A stretch of DNA of 64,000 nucleotides, taken from positions 1,240,001 through 1,304,000 of the forward strand of contig NC_064230.1 of NCBI RefSeq assembly GCF_023101765.2, in the 5' to 3' direction. Positions 1-10,089 of this stretch are shown here, in pieces. This DNA is from Spodoptera frugiperda. Its lineage: Eukaryota > Arthropoda > Insecta > Lepidoptera > Noctuidae. Below the pieces are notes generated by a model. That model was not told where the DNA came from, did no database searches, and was given only the letters and a program-made list of their open reading frames with translations. A program made the position numbers and the translations under genes. Each line of letters begins with the position of its first letter. Within the stretch, counting starts at the first letter, position 1.

Positions 1-265
1 ACTCGCGTCGGCAATCCGAACGCTGTCGATACAGTGGACGCAGTCTGAAAAATTAATCCGTTTGATGCGTACGATGCGGGCCTGTGGACGCTTACCTTTC
101 ATGCAACACTTTTATCTAATTTTAAAATATTAATAAACTGTTTTTGTTGTTTTATGTTTGTTTAATTTATTTGCCAAACTATTTCCTTTACACATACATA
201 TATCCTCACGCCTATTCCCCATGGGGGTAGGTAGAGACTGTGGTCTAAATTCATCCTTCACTTAC
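1..265. other. Intergenic sequence, no gene seen
   Basis: AT-rich sequence with no exon, RNA gene or clear repeat boundary that I can support. Short open frames lack domain features. Confidence 0.4.
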
Positions 266-522
266 TACGTACTAAGGGTTAGGAATTTATGGGTTGTAGG
301 GGAATCAAACTCGACATCTATGACAAGGATTGGCCGCAAAAAGCTTTAAGCAGAGAGGAGTGGAAGAAGGGTAGGGAGGCCTTTACCCTGCAGTGGGATG
401 ATCATAGCTGAAATCTATATCTAGGGGATTTGGAAGATTGTGAAAGAAAGAATTGGACCTCCAATAACCGCACTTACACAACGAAAGCGTTGTTTCACGT
501 CGGTTTTCTGTAAAGGTACAAT
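266..522 (-). repeat. Degenerate copy of SINE-like family S2
   Basis: Contains the S2 landmarks on the minus strand: a 'gggttaggaattt' block, 'ggttgtaggggaatc', and the block ending 'cgttgtttcacgtcggtttt'. The same order is seen in copies near 4.1, 5.0 and 44.5 kb. The middle (about 330-425) does not match the family and may be an insertion or strong decay. Confidence 0.5.
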
Positions 523-1015
523 TCCGAGACGGGCCGCAGACTGCAAACTGCAAGCGACAACACTTGTTTCTATGAACATCTATGAAATTGATTCCAAGCG
601 CGGCAACACTGCTGCCTGCAGACGCAACGCGCAGCGTGCGGCCTCGGCGCGCAGCGACCGCAGACTGCAGCGCCAGTCTGTCAGTCATTCTGCTTCCATG
701 AAGCTACTGAAATAACTGAGGCACGGTTCTGTGCATTGTGCAGCCACGCAGCCGCAGTTGGAATAGCGACCGCAGGCAGCATTGTAACCGCAACCGGTAG
801 CCACTAGTGTCCGAAGCATGGCTCTCCCACACTTACTTTATCAATTAAATTATTTATCATTCACCTAACACACAACTGATAATAATTATATCACAATTGT
901 CATGAGGCATAGATGATGGATGATGGATCAATAATATATCTAATCTTTGGAATAACCGTCCGATTTAACACAATCGACTTATCTGTTTATCGGCCGGTTA
1001 CCGCACAACGTAACA
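523..1015. other. Intergenic sequence with CTGCAG-rich low-copy repeat
   Basis: A GC-richer stretch (about 530-800) is full of short motifs such as 'cgcagactgca' and 'gcaaccg', which suggests a degraded repeat. A minus-strand fragment of the S2 head ('catggctctcccacactta') lies at about 817-838. I see no gene. Confidence 0.35.
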
Positions 1016-1289
1016 CAACGTCACGCCTTTTATTCCCCGAAGGAGTAGGCAGAGGTGCTCATTACGGCACGTAATGCCGCTATACAATGTACACCCACTT
1101 TTCACCATTTGTGTTATAAGTCCCATGTAATAGGGGTGAGCCTATTGCCACATACTGGACACAATTCCAGACTCCAATTTTTTCGGAAATGAAAATAAGA
1201 AAAATAAGAAAAAAAAAGCCCAGCAATACTTTGCCTGACCTGGGAATTGAACCCGAGATCGCTTGCGACCACTCGACCAACGAGGCAGT
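1016..1289 (-). mobile_element. tRNA-derived SINE (family S1), near full length
   Basis: Read on the minus strand it starts with a tRNA-like head containing an A-box-like 'ttggtcgagtggtc' and a B-box-like 'gggttcaattccc'. A lepidopteran body follows, ending 'ggcgtgacgttg'. It shares its full length with copies at 2208, 39892, 46865 and 59268. The head resembles a tRNA but is the pol III promoter of a SINE, not a functional tRNA gene. Confidence 0.8.
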
Positions 1290-1334
1290 CAGTTACCGCA
1301 CTACGTGTCACAGATTGGGTTCCTAGGGTAGATG

Positions 1335-1703
1335 ACTCATTAGTGCGTGGCGGGATGAGCTCCGGCGCGATCTCATGGCGGAATGGCAGCAACGACTGTC
1401 GCAACCGAGGGCTGGGCTCGCTGTCATTGCAGCGGTAAGTCCCCTCTTTGAGGAGTGGCTAGAGAGGCGCCACGGCGTCCTCACCTACCGCCTGACGCAG
1501 GTGCTTACCGGACAGGGGAGTTTCGGTAGGTTCCTGTTTCTGATTGGGCGGGAGGAAACGCCCGGGTGTCATCACTGCGAGGACCGCCCGGAGGACACGG
1601 TAGAGCATACGGTGGCGGTGTGCCCTGCATGGGCTGAGCACCGCCGTGTCCTCAGGGATGTGATCGGCGACGGTGACCAGCTAGGTAGTTCGCAGCATGT
1701 ATA
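1335..1703 (+). pseudogene. 3' fragment of an R1/Jockey-type LINE ORF2 (C-terminal zinc-finger region)
   Basis: The translated stretch has the typical tail of non-LTR retrotransposon ORF2. It runs WQQRLSQPRAG, then LTYRLTQVLTGQGSFGRFLF, then a CHHC...EDTVEHTVAVCPAW cluster (Cys-x2-Cys ... His ... Cys), the conserved zinc-binding motif downstream of reverse transcriptase. No RT domain lies upstream and no 3' UTR is recognisable, so this is a dead truncated piece. The body is GC-rich compared with its surroundings. The clade (R1-like) is inferred from motif style only. Confidence 0.75.
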
Positions 1704-1898
1704 AATAGCGTGCATTTTAAACTGAAAACTCTGGGCCACCACGACCGTGAATTCACATTAGGATTAGCCCAATATTATCAAAGCAAGATTACCTAATTCA
1801 TTTCTCAAAAACTAGATAATTTTATAATTTATGACCCCTTAAGTAGGTGTTAAATAATAATCTAAGTATTTAATAATCGCTTTGTTAAGAGTTAAAGC

Positions 1899-1975
1899 AA
1901 CGTCACGCCTTTTGTCCCCGAAGGGGTAGGCAGAGGTGCACATTACAACACGTAATGCCGCTATACAAACTCTGC
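1899..1975 (-). mobile_element. SINE S1, 3' part only
   Basis: Matches the S1 body from 'caacgtcacgcc' to 'gccgctataca' and then stops. The tRNA-like head is missing. Confidence 0.65.
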
Positions 1976-2018
1976 TCTTTGTTAAGAGTTCTTCTGTTCA
2001 TAACAAACTACTTTTTTA

Positions 2019-2200
2019 AGTGTGGGAGAGCCATACTTCGGCACTGCTGGGCCAGCTCGACCGGAGTGATACCACGGCCTCACAGACAACCGACGTGAAA
2101 CAACGCTTACGTTTTGTTACGTTATGTGAGGTTACCGGAGGCCCGATTGCCGCTTCTGAATCTTCCCAATACCCGATTCCCCAACACCTCCTAAATTGCA
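2019..2200 (+). repeat. SINE-like family S2, 5' portion
   Basis: Begins 'gtgtgggagagccatact', then the 'gctcgaccggagtgatacca' and 'aaaccgacgtgaaacaacgc' blocks typical of S2, and ends at 'ccccaacacctcctaaatt'. It is cut short by the adjoining S1 SINE at 2208. Confidence 0.65.
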
Positions 2201-2207
2201 TGGAACA

Positions 2208-2460
2208 TCACGCTTTTTATCCCCGAAGAGGTAGGCAGAGGTGCACATTACGACACGTAATGCCACTGTACAATGTACACCCACTTTTCACCATTTTACC
2301 TATTGCCATATACTGGGCACAATTCCAGACTCCGTGTTACTACTGAGAAATTTTCGAAAAACCGAAAAAAGCCTAGCAATACTTTGCCCGACCCGGGAAT
2401 CGAAACCGAGACCCCTTGTCCGGCAGTCGCACTTGCGACCACTCGACCAACGAGGCAGAC
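2208..2460 (-). mobile_element. tRNA-derived SINE (S1), near full length
   Basis: The body runs from 'catcacgctttttatccccg' to 'ccaacgaggcag'. The tRNA-like head is at the high-coordinate end, so the element lies on the minus strand. Immediately beyond it, 2470-2556 is an oppositely oriented S1 tail fragment ('gcctattacatgggact ... ataaaaggcgtgacg'), making a head-to-head pair. Confidence 0.75.
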
Positions 2461-2729
2461 ATGTGCAATGCAGCCTATTACATGGGACTATAAGTCGCAC
2501 ACAAGTGGTAAAAAGAGCCTGCCCCTTTGGAGATAAAAGGCGTGACGTTGTATGTGTTTACAGTTTGTAGCAAAAATCGAATCGTTCCAAAACGACATTT
2601 TTGCAACTGTATTATAATCTCTAATCCCTTGATATTAGACTTATTAAATAGATAGCTTTTATAATCTACTGAGCTAAGGATTAATATTTTATTTAGGTTT
2701 GTTACATTCGAGTTTTTAAATAAGTACGT

Positions 2730-2850
2730 GTGGGAGCGATTGTACGGATCACCTGATGGTAAGCAATCGCCGCTGCCTATGGACACCCGAAACACCAGAG
2801 GCGTTACAAGTGCGTTGTCGGCATTTGGCCACCAACCGACTGCACGGTCG
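2730..2850 (-). repeat. SINE-like S2, 3' tail fragment
   Basis: Contains 'cacctgatggtaagcaatcg' followed by 'gaaacaccagaggcgttaca', the conserved 3' half of S2 read on the minus strand. Confidence 0.6.
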
Positions 2851-3137
2851 ACGGCTGGACAACTGGCTGCCGCGCAATGTGTAACGGGTTCGATTCTCGC
2901 ACGGAGGCAACTCTTTGTGTGATCCACAAATTATTGTTTCAGGTCTGGGTGTCATGTGTATATGAACTTGTATGTTTGTAAACGCACCCACTCAGGAGAA
3001 AATCCTAGTGTGGGGCAACCAAAAAAATTTGTGCTAAAGCATGGCTCTCCCACACTTAAATGAAGGAGAACGAGTAAGAAACTCCATAGGCCACTCTTTT
3101 TCAACCATGTTTACAATAACCCCGTTAATTTTATTAT

Positions 3138-3295
3138 AACTTTCGTAAGACATACTAAATTAATTATTATGTTATCAGCTTACTCACGTAACTGTTTGAC
3201 GAGGAACTCGACTAGTTTCAAGCCATGCTAGAGACACATATTCATGAGCAGCATTCCACGACACACGACGTGGCAATTGTCGCGCTGCTACTAAT
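3138..3295 (+). repeat. Palindromic repeat family P1, one arm
   Basis: Starts 'aactttcgtaagacatact', includes 'cgtaactgtttgacgaggaa' and 'cattccacgacacacgacg'. The same arm is found at 45495-45600 and, heavily expanded, at 61718-62870. Only one arm is present here. Confidence 0.6.
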
Positions 3296-3338
3296 ACCTC
3301 GTTTGTAAGAAGCCCAAGCATTAATCTTTATCATGAAG

Positions 3339-3376
3339 CTATATAATCTGATACTTAGACAGGATGCTCACTCAGT
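3339..3376 (+). promoter_or_regulatory. Core promoter of the lipase gene: TATA box and TCAGT initiator
   Basis: A TATA-like 'ctatataat' at 3339-3347 is followed at 3372-3376 by TCAGT, the arthropod initiator consensus. The A of the initiator is about 33 bases downstream of the TATA box, a normal spacing. This predicts a 5' UTR of about 21 bases before the ATG at 3395. A GATA-type site (TTATC) lies at about 3328; GATA factors often drive midgut genes, but its use here is inference. Confidence 0.55.
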
Positions 3377-3394
3377 GACAATTTGTGAAGCAAG

Positions 3395-6300
3395 ATGTTA
3401 CGGTCAATTGCAGTGTTGGTGGCAGTCCTGGCTATTTCAAATGGTAAACCGTTTTCTTACTTATAGTTTTACGTTTAAGCTTCAGTAGTGGTGGCCACCG
3501 GGGAGGTTTTAGTGCGGCAAAAACCCCACACTCCCTAGAAAAAGCTAGGCGCCTTTTGAAGGTTTCCCCCGTCAACAAAAAAAGGGGGACTGCTTGTTTT
3601 GATGTTCAAAAGTGGTTTTGGTCTATTTGAAATAGATAATTTCGACTTTGACTTTGACATTGAAAGTGTGTTTCACAACGCAAGATGGTTTCTCGGTGAT
3701 TTTTTTAAAAAGTTGAAAGTAGAATATGAAGGAAAAATTATGTGTATGTGTGATGTGTACAATAAATAAATAAATGAACTGAAGATAGCACAATAAATTA
3801 AACTAAAAACTAAAAACCACCTCTTCCCGTGGATTTCATGTACCTACCCGAAGAAACTACACATTAGACAGAGACCGTGCAGCAGCGCTCTCTGATAAAC
3901 CTGAACCTTTTACACTGCGATCTCCAACCCGCCTGCCTGCGGAGATTATGGCAAACCCTCTTATGTAAACGAAGTTCATAGTCCATGCATTAAAAAAACA
4001 TTTTTTTATGGTATAAGCCGGTAAACGAGCAGACGGATCACCTGATGGTAAGCAATTGCCGCCGCCCATGGATACCTGAAACACCAGAGACATTACAAGT
4101 ACGTTGCGGCCTTTTGGGGGTTAGGAATTTAAGGGTTGTTGAGGAATCCGGGATTGGGAACATTGGGAAGAGAGTAATTGGGCCTCCGGTAAATGATAAA
4201 TGATATTTATTTTTGTAAGTAGGTTATAAAATAACACTTTTACACGTCAATATTTCAAATAGCTAGATGAGGCCGGCATTTCCTATCCGACTACTCTGGG
4301 AAGAAATGCTAACTTCACTCACACAACGCAAGCGTTTTTCACGTCGGTTTTCTTTGAGGCCGTGGTATCACTCCGGTCGAGGCCGCCCATCTATACTAAT
4401 CTATACTAATATTATAAAGCTAAAGAGTTTGTTTGATTGTTTGTTTGTTTGTTTGTTTGAACGCGCTAATCTCCGGAACTACTGTTCCGATTTGAATAAT
4501 TCTTTTTGTGTTGTATAGTGCATTTATCGAGGAAGGCTATAAGCTATAAAACATCACGCTATGACCAATAGGAGCTGAGCAGAGCGGGTGAAACCGCGCG
4601 GAAGTAGCTAGTTCTTAATAAATTTATTTTTTGCAGCTCTCCCAGCAGACCATGTGATAGCCAAATTAGACCCTGGACCCCGCTACCAGTATATGACTGG
4701 ACCTGATGGTCCGGAGCTGGTGGACCTGTGGTTGAAGACCAGCGACGTGTTGGCTGCTGCAAGATACAACCCTGATGTCAATAATCATTACCATCTTTTC
4801 ACCAGGTAGGTTAAGATCAGGGTTTTTTAAACTTTTTGCAGTCATGGACCACTATCACAATATATAATCTTTTTTTAATGTATGGGCCGGTAAACGAACA
4901 GACGGATCACCTGATGGTAAGCAATCGCCGCCGCTTAAGGGCACCAGAAACACCAGAGGCGTCAGAAGTGCGTTGTGTCCTTTTGGGGTTAGGAATTTAA
5001 GCGTTGTTGGAAAATCGGGGATTGATTAGATTGGGAGACCTCTGGTAACCTCACTCACACAACAAAACACAACGCAAGCGTTGTTTCACGTCGGTTTTCT
5101 GTGAGGCCGTGGTTTCACACTTGAAATAATTATAATCATATTATAATATAGGAAATAATATTTAGAAATAATTCCACGGACCCCTATCAAAGAATTTCTT
5201 AATATTAGCAAAGAAAACAAGATATAAATTAGCTTGTTTTCTTATTAAAGAACTCTTTTATTACCAACTATGGTAGTAAAAATGTCACATTGGTACTTGC
5301 CGTAAGTTGATTTTGAACGGTTTTGAACCCTCACTCTCATAGACGAGAGCCGGGTGGGTATTTTCCTTCACCATTTGTCACATTACCTGTACTTAATTTG
5401 TGTTTTCTCTTGTCCAATCAGATCCAACCGTGCCGTAAGCCAGCCAATCCCACTGGGCGCTGAGACGGCACTCAGAAACTCTCACTTCAATCGCAACAGG
5501 AAGACAGTGTTCCTCATCCACGGCTGGAGAAACACACCTACTTCCGATTTTAATACGCATCTTATTAGTGGTAAGTTCTTTGACGTATAAAATTAAAGAG
5601 TTACATGACCTGAGGCCTTAGTCTGCTATTACAATTGTGTCACAGTGGTCGATCATTGAGCAGTGCAAGAGGGATGGAGCTATACAACCTACATAGCTCC
5701 CATAGACCTTTGAAGCATAGAAGCATAGACCATTGTGACACAATTGTAATAGCAGACTATTACTCCCTGATGGTAAGCATTAAGCAATCAACGTTGACCA
5801 TGGACAGTCGCAATACTAAAGAAGTTACGAGTCGCGCGTCGAGCTCCGACCACTGTAAGTACGGGTTTTGCGGACAACGAGGAATGATAGCTCGCCGCCC
5901 GACCAAAACCAGACCCGTGCGCCGTACCGCGTGCGCCTTAAAGAGTCAGACCGCCACAGATGGGGCCCAGTAGGGCTGCCGTCTGATCGGGATGGTTTTT
6001 AGTCAGTAAGAGTCTGACCCTCCCTCGTGCCTCGCCCAAGGCGGGAGAAATCATTGGATGATTTTTCCCCTCAAAATAAAATGGAGCATTAAGCAATGCG
6101 CGTCGCCTATGGACAGTCGCAACACCAGAGAAGTTTCGAGTGCGTTACGGTCTAAGGATTTGAAGATGAGGAACTTCTAGGTTGTTCATCCGACACTCCC
6201 TCTCGCCTCAGATAATCATAGGCAGTCCGCAGCTCAGGGGTAGTCGGCTCTCTAGGGCAGTAGGCAAATCCGGGGTAGTAAGGAACTCCGGAGTAGTGTG

Positions 6301-9300
6301 CAGCTCCATGGTAGTCGGCAGCTCCGGGGCAGTCGGCAGCTGCGTGGTAGTTGATAATTCCGGGATAGTCGGCAGCTTTGGTGTAGTTCACAGCTCCGGG
6401 TCGGGTGACCCCGTGATCTTAGCCAATACTATTAAAGATGCGAAGTTGAATACTCACCTATAACATTTGAAGAAGTTTGAAATACTGATCTTATATTTTC
6501 AGCATACCTGACGGCTCAGGATGTGAACGTGATCATGGTGGACTGGAGTTTCGGAGCAGCCGGAGAATACTTGCCTGCACAGACCAACACCATCAGGTCT
6601 GGTATGTAAAACCCCAACTCATACATACTTCCATGTTGAAATTATAAATGAGAAATTCATTTGTAAAGAAATTCATAATTTTAAAAGCAAGTAAGTCATC
6701 GTACCCGATCCGAAGCAGTCGGGACTACCTATTCTAAATATTACCGAAGACTCCGGATCGAAGAGCAGGAGATAGGAACGGGCTGGCTTTCTAGTCAGTA
6801 TGAGTCTGACACTCCCGACTCGCCTTACCCAATTGGCGTACGATGAATTTCATTGTTTTAGGGTGATTTTCCATTTTCATATTATAAAGAGACGCAGTCT
6901 AAATATTATGAAGACTTAGTGAGAGCACTTCACGCCTGACTTATGCCCGAATGGGTAGGCAGAGGTGCTTCATTACGGGCACGTAATGCCGCTATAAAAT
7001 GTTTTACCCACTTTTTTTCATTTTCATAAAGAAACGCAGTCTGGTTTTTGAGTTTTTTAAAATTAACTTTTTTATAATATTTTTTTTATAATATTAATTT
7101 TTATGTTTATTGTTTTTAATTGGTGCAAACAAAACTGATTTTCTTTCTTTCTTTCCTTCATATACAGTCTGCCACTCTCATACAAACAGTAACTAATATA
7201 AAATATCCTTTTTTGCTTTCCAGGAGAGCACGTGGCTCGCTACATAAACTGGTTGAACGCTGCCAGTGGCGCCAATCTGAACAACTACCACATAATTGGC
7301 CACAGTCTTGGAGCTCACCAATCCGGTGTGGTGGGCAGGCAGCTGGGTGGACGAGTGCCTTATATTACAGGTATGTATAGGAATAATGAGTGTGGGAGAG
7401 CCATGCTTCGGCACTGCTGGGCCGGCTCGACTGGAGTGATACCACGGCCGAGCAGAAAACCGACGTCAAACAACACTTGCTGTTGCAGGCCTAATTACCC
7501 CAATCCCCGATTCCCCAACAACCCTTAAATTCTTAACTCCCAAAAGGCCGGCAACGCCTCTGGTGTTTCGGGTGTCCGTGGTCGGTGTCGATTGCTTTTT
7601 TTATGATGATGGCAAGCACACTTGAAACACTAGAGGCGTTACAAGTGCGTTGTCGGCTTGCTTACCATCAGGTGATCCGTCAGCTCGTTTACCGGCTTAT
7701 ACCATAAAAATAACATTACACCAGTCTACATAACCTCTAAAATCATTTCAGGCCTGGACCCCGCACTCCCCGGTTGGGTAACCCACCCTCAAGCCTTCCG
7801 ATCTACTGATGGTATCTACACGGAGGTAATGCACACTGATGCTGGACTCTACGGCATCGTGAACCCAGCTGGTGATGTCGACTTCTACCCCAATGGTGGG
7901 AGCTGGATGCCTGGGTGCGGGGACCGGAATTGTAATCATCATCGGTGAGTGTTTAAGTTATGTGATAGTCCAGAGCTACGGACAACGTGGGTTGTGAATG
8001 TGGGCTGATGCCTGATCCTAGGCTAATAACTGGGAGCCTACTCTAATTCAACGAACGAACGAAAAAACTTATTAGTAAATCAATAAAACCTACGGCCGAA
8101 GATTAAACGAAACTTCGGATTCGAGAACCGGAGTAGGCCGCCTGATCCGGGCTAATACCTGATCCGGAGTTGCGGACTACCTAGTGGGTTTACCGGGGCT
8201 CCGGCTCGAAAAATCATCCAATTATTTCTCTCGCCTTGGGCGAGGCGAGAGGGGATGTCAGACTCTTACTAACTAAAAATCACCCAATTCTAGCGGTAAA
8301 CCCGATAGTTAGTCCACAGCTCCGGATCAGCGAAACAATGCGTGTGTTGTGTTTCGTTGTATAAAATGACGTTACCGAAGGCAGAACTCCTGATCTTCAA
8401 ATACCAATAATAATAAGACTGGAGGGATCCTTCCATCATTCATTTGCCGAGCCTTTAGGGGGTCTTATCAGCAAGACTATAGGTGCGGGCTAACCGCGGC
8501 GTCTCCTGGCGCTTCGGTCCATATGACAAGACTGTTGGACGGGCCATGGGAGGTGGAAGCATTACACACGAAAAACGAACTCGTTTGTCGTATTATTCCA
8601 TCATCATCATCATCAGCCGAGAGACGTCCACTGCTGAACAAAGGCCTCCCCCTTAGTCCTCCACGTAGAACGACAAGTCGCCACCTGCATCCACTGGCTC
8701 CCCGCCACATGACCAAAAAAAAAAAACTAAAAATTATATGAAAATCTTCCAGGTGCATCTTCTACATGAGCGAGTCTCTAACCAGAGGAGGGTTCACGGG
8801 CCGCCGCTGTGAGAACCTGAACGCAGCGCTGAACAGCAACTGCAACGGCTCCGGCACTCTGAGGATGGGAGGGCCCACTGCTAAGACTGGGTGAGTAGAC
8901 GTTACAAAAGGAACCATCATCGAACCACAAGACAATCGGCGAGGCGTCACCGTTTCATGGTAGATATCCCACCCACTCGCACGAAGCGCTTCGCTTCAAG
9001 CTTCCTTGTGCGAACTGCTAGGGAGTGGAACTCCTTGCCGGAGTCTGTGTTTCCTGATGGGTATAACCTGGGTGTCTTCAAAGCCCGAGTGAATAGGTTG
9101 CTTATGGGCAGACGTGCTCCATCGTAGGCCGCATCATCACTTACCATCAGGCGAGATAGCGGCCAAACGTCGGCCCATTTAACATAAAAAAGGGGGGTAC
9201 CTCTACCATGAGTTTGAAGCAATAGTATTTGTCGATAGTCGCTAGCGACGACGTACATTTTTTTGTATGGCAAATTTTAGTTCCACTGGTGACTGGTAGA

Positions 9301-9599
9301 GGCGTTGTAAAATTTCGATCGACGACATCGGTCGACGTTGATCGATTGGTGTGGTAGCTTTAATTGATCGACGGATACCGGTCGAGTAACCAATCGATCG
9401 ATTGCCGGTCGATGGCATCGGTCCATCGATTGGTCTAGTAGAAACTATCGATCGACGTCGACTAATCCATTCTACCATCGACCGATGGCATCGATTGGTG
9501 TGGTAACAACCTAACAATAGTTCGTTTTTTTGTTTTTACAGAAACTCTGGAATATTCTTCGTGAGGACGAACGCGAATTCTCCTTACTCCCAAGGTTGA
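3395..9599 (+). CDS. Secreted lipase, pancreatic lipase / phospholipase A1 superfamily (8 exons, 333 aa)
   Basis: Exons by GT-AG splicing: 3395-3443, 4637-4805, 5422-5570, 6503-6601, 7224-7370, 7752-7944, 8753-8890, 9542-9599. All phases agree and give 1002 coding bases. Residues 1-17 form a hydrophobic signal peptide (MLRSIAVLVAVLAISN), so the enzyme is probably secreted, for example into the gut lumen. The family hydrolyses acyl esters of tri- or phospholipids. Motifs seen: VFLIHGW (about residues 102-108, oxyanion region), VDWS (about 135-138), nucleophile elbow GHSLGAH with Ser183, GLDPA with Asp207, and CNH with His267 within a Cys-rich segment. About 333 residues with no C-terminal PLAT domain fits insect 'pancreatic lipase-related' or PLA1-like proteins. 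Whether it is a neutral lipase or a phospholipase cannot be told from sequence. All introns of useful size carry repeats. Confidence 0.9.
3598..3665 (+). repeat. 3' tail of an unidentified LINE/SINE family ('caaatagacca' type)
   Basis: The block 'gttcaaaagtggttttggtc' followed by 'tatttgaaatagataatttc' and 'gactttgactttgac' recurs at 42860-42915 and, inverted, at 58292-58338. It probably ends in a TTTGAC microsatellite tail. Confidence 0.45.
3867..3990 (+). repeat. Interspersed repeat, 'cagcagcgctctctgataaa' family
   Basis: Nearly identical to 41922-42045, and partly to 46786-46830. Contains 'cctgaaccttttacactgcg' and 'ggcaaaccctcttatgta'. The class is unknown; it may be a LINE 3' region. 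Confidence 0.5.
4008..4391 (-). repeat. SINE-like S2 copy interrupted by a LINE 3' end
   Basis: S2 tail and body at 4008-4196 ('ggtataagccggtaaacgag' to 'gggcctccggta'), then a foreign block 4197-4307, then the rest of S2 at 4308-4391 ('cttcactcacacaacgcaag' to 'ctccggtcgagg'). The inserted block matches the 3' end of LINE-B at 26520-26645. Confidence 0.65.
4197..4307 (-). mobile_element. 5'-truncated LINE-B type 3' end, nested in S2
   Basis: 'ataaatgatatttattttt', 'aaaataacacttttacacgt' and 'ccggcatttcctatccgact' match the 3' end of the CR1-group LINE at 26511-26645, including part of its ATGATAA-type tail. A dead-on-arrival insertion. Confidence 0.65.
4389..4610 (+). mobile_element. Non-autonomous Helitron
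   Basis: Begins near 'tctatactaatattataaag', carries a GTTT(A/G)-rich stretch, and ends 'gcgcggaagtagctag|t' preceded by a GC-rich stem-loop ('gcgggtgaaaccgc'). TC at the 5' end, a 3' hairpin and CTAG with a following T are Helitron hallmarks. Related copies at 41222, 47845 (minus) and 63225. Confidence 0.65.
4876..5130 (-). repeat. SINE-like S2 copy in lipase intron 2
   Basis: 'gggccggtaaacgaacagac', 'cacctgatggtaagcaatcg', then 'cgtcggttttctgtgaggcc'. Almost complete on the minus strand; the head beyond 'gtgaggccgtggtttcac' is lost. Confidence 0.65.
5131..5421 (+). other. Remainder of lipase intron 2
   Basis: AT-rich intron sequence with no repeat boundary I recognise. It ends in the acceptor 'gtccaatcag' before the exon at 5422. 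Confidence 0.4.
5614..5759. mobile_element. Hairpin MITE (family M1)
   Basis: Long terminal inverted repeats 'ggccttagtctgctattaca' and its complement at the right end. Nearly the whole element is one palindrome, with a loop around 'acaacctacatagctcc'. Other copies at 58339-58479 and 63034-63146. The centre here holds an imperfect extra 'gaagcatagaagcatagac'. Confidence 0.7.
5985..6075 (+). repeat. Interspersed repeat family S3, 3' part
   Basis: 'ggtttttagtcagtaagagt' followed by 'ctcgcccaaggcgggagaaa' is the conserved 3' half of a family also at 6690, 8135, 46600 and 60685. Confidence 0.55.
6218..6402. repeat. Degenerate minisatellite in lipase intron 3
   Basis: Repeats of roughly 18-24 bases built on 'agctccggggtagtcggc' with many substitutions. 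It may have grown from an S3 repeat, which contains 'gctccgg'. No coding significance seen. Confidence 0.5.
6690..6855 (+). repeat. Degenerate S3 repeat
   Basis: Retains 'agcaggagataggaacgggc' and 'tagtcagtatgagtctgaca' in the expected order. Located in lipase intron 4. Confidence 0.5.
6926..7022 (-). mobile_element. SINE S1, 3' part
   Basis: 'cttcacgcctgacttatgcc', 'gggtaggcagaggtgctt' and 'cacgtaatgccgctata' match the S1 tail with small indels. The head is absent. Confidence 0.55.
7224..7370 (+). CDS. Lipase exon 5: nucleophile-elbow exon
   Basis: This exon encodes the segment from EHVARYINWL to GRVPYIT. It contains GHSLGAHQSG, the G-x-S-x-G elbow with the catalytic serine (Ser183 of the spliced protein). 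It is bounded by 'tttccag' before and 'gtatgt' after. Confidence 0.88.
7388..7708 (+). repeat. SINE-like S2, near full length, in lipase intron 5
   Basis: Runs from 'gtgtgggagagccatgcttc' to 'gtttaccggcttataccata'. It contains a partial internal duplication around 7560-7660 ('gcctctggtgtttcgggtgt', then an inverted/duplicated 'cacttgaaacactagaggcg'). Confidence 0.65.
8135..8332. repeat. Inverted dimer of S3 repeat in lipase intron 6
   Basis: The left end reads 'gatccggagttgcggactac' plus 'gggtttaccggggctccgg'. The right end reads 'cggtaaacccgatagttagt' plus 'ccacagctccggatc', the reverse complement. The two halves form a palindrome of about 190 bases. Confidence 0.55.
8596..8705 (+). repeat. 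Interspersed repeat, 'gagacgtccactgctgaaca' family
   Basis: A (CAT)n run, then 'cgagagacgtccactgctga' and 'aaaggcctcccccttagtcc', a block common in moth genomic sequence, probably a LINE 3' region. It lies just before lipase exon 7. Confidence 0.45.
8891..9190 (+). pseudogene. 3' end of a non-LTR retrotransposon (RT C-terminus plus UTR) in lipase intron 7
   Basis: Encodes a conserved LINE C-terminus: FASSFLVRTAREWNSLPESV, then YNLGVFKARVNRLL, then a stop. A short UTR follows, ending 'ggcccatttaacataaaaaa'. The same segment is at 48826-49047, and shorter pieces at 43088-43186 (minus) and 55856. No RT core is present, so this is a 5'-truncated copy. Confidence 0.7.
9290..9505. repeat. CGATCGA-rich degenerate repeat in lipase intron 7
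   Basis: About 200 bases densely packed with 'atcgatcg', 'gtcgacg' and 'catcgattggtgtggta' variants. 'atcgattggtgtggtag' and 'catcgattggtgtggtaac' bracket it. The CpG and palindromic GATC/CGAT density is far above neighbouring sequence. Confidence 0.55.
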
Positions 9600-9628
9600 A
9601 AGATTTGAGACCCAAAGACATTTTGTAT

Positions 9629-9634
9629 AATAAA
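9629..9634 (+). terminator. Polyadenylation signal of the lipase gene
   Basis: AATAAA lies 30 bases after the stop codon (9597-9599), with a GT-rich stretch 'ttgtaagggtgttttattta' downstream. A short 3' UTR is predicted. Confidence 0.7.
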
Positions 9635-9899
9635 TTCATTAAAATATACATTGTAAGGGTGTTTTATTTACTTCTTTTGAGGTAGAGGCCATAAAAGGTC
9701 CATCTTTTTTTTTCTTTTCTCACCATGATCACCTGATGGTAAACAATTGACGCACTCCATGGCCAACGTAAAACAGGGTGAATAAAAACAAATCAGGGGT
9801 GAATAGGAACATTTTGTTGTGTTTTCACGTAATTTAGATCTGTTTATACCATTTTAATATTTTTTATTAATTCATTATTAAAACCAAAAATGCTCTATT

Positions 9900-10088
9900 T
9901 GTACAGTGCAAGCACGCACAAATATGACATCATTGTGTCGGCACTTTACTAGCTACGCGCGCTCTATACTTTAGTACACAATTATCACTCAAATCGCGTG
10001 CACTCATTATCATTCAATTAAATTCTATTTTTACGTATTCTTTGCGTATTAATCAACCTATCATCAATAAAAGGTGTAAAGATCCTAC
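9900..10088 (+). repeat. 5' LTR of BEL-A
   Basis: Starts TGTACAGTGC and ends GATCCTAC(A). It matches 18370-18558 at every position but one ('caaatatgac' here, 'caaatttgac' there). It should hold the promoter and polyadenylation signal (AATAAA at about 10066). Confidence 0.85.
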
Positions 10089-10089
10089 A

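Noticed and set aside
2478..2927. Minus-strand frame of 149 codons
   Set aside because: It spans S1 and S2 repeat fragments and has no recognisable domain.
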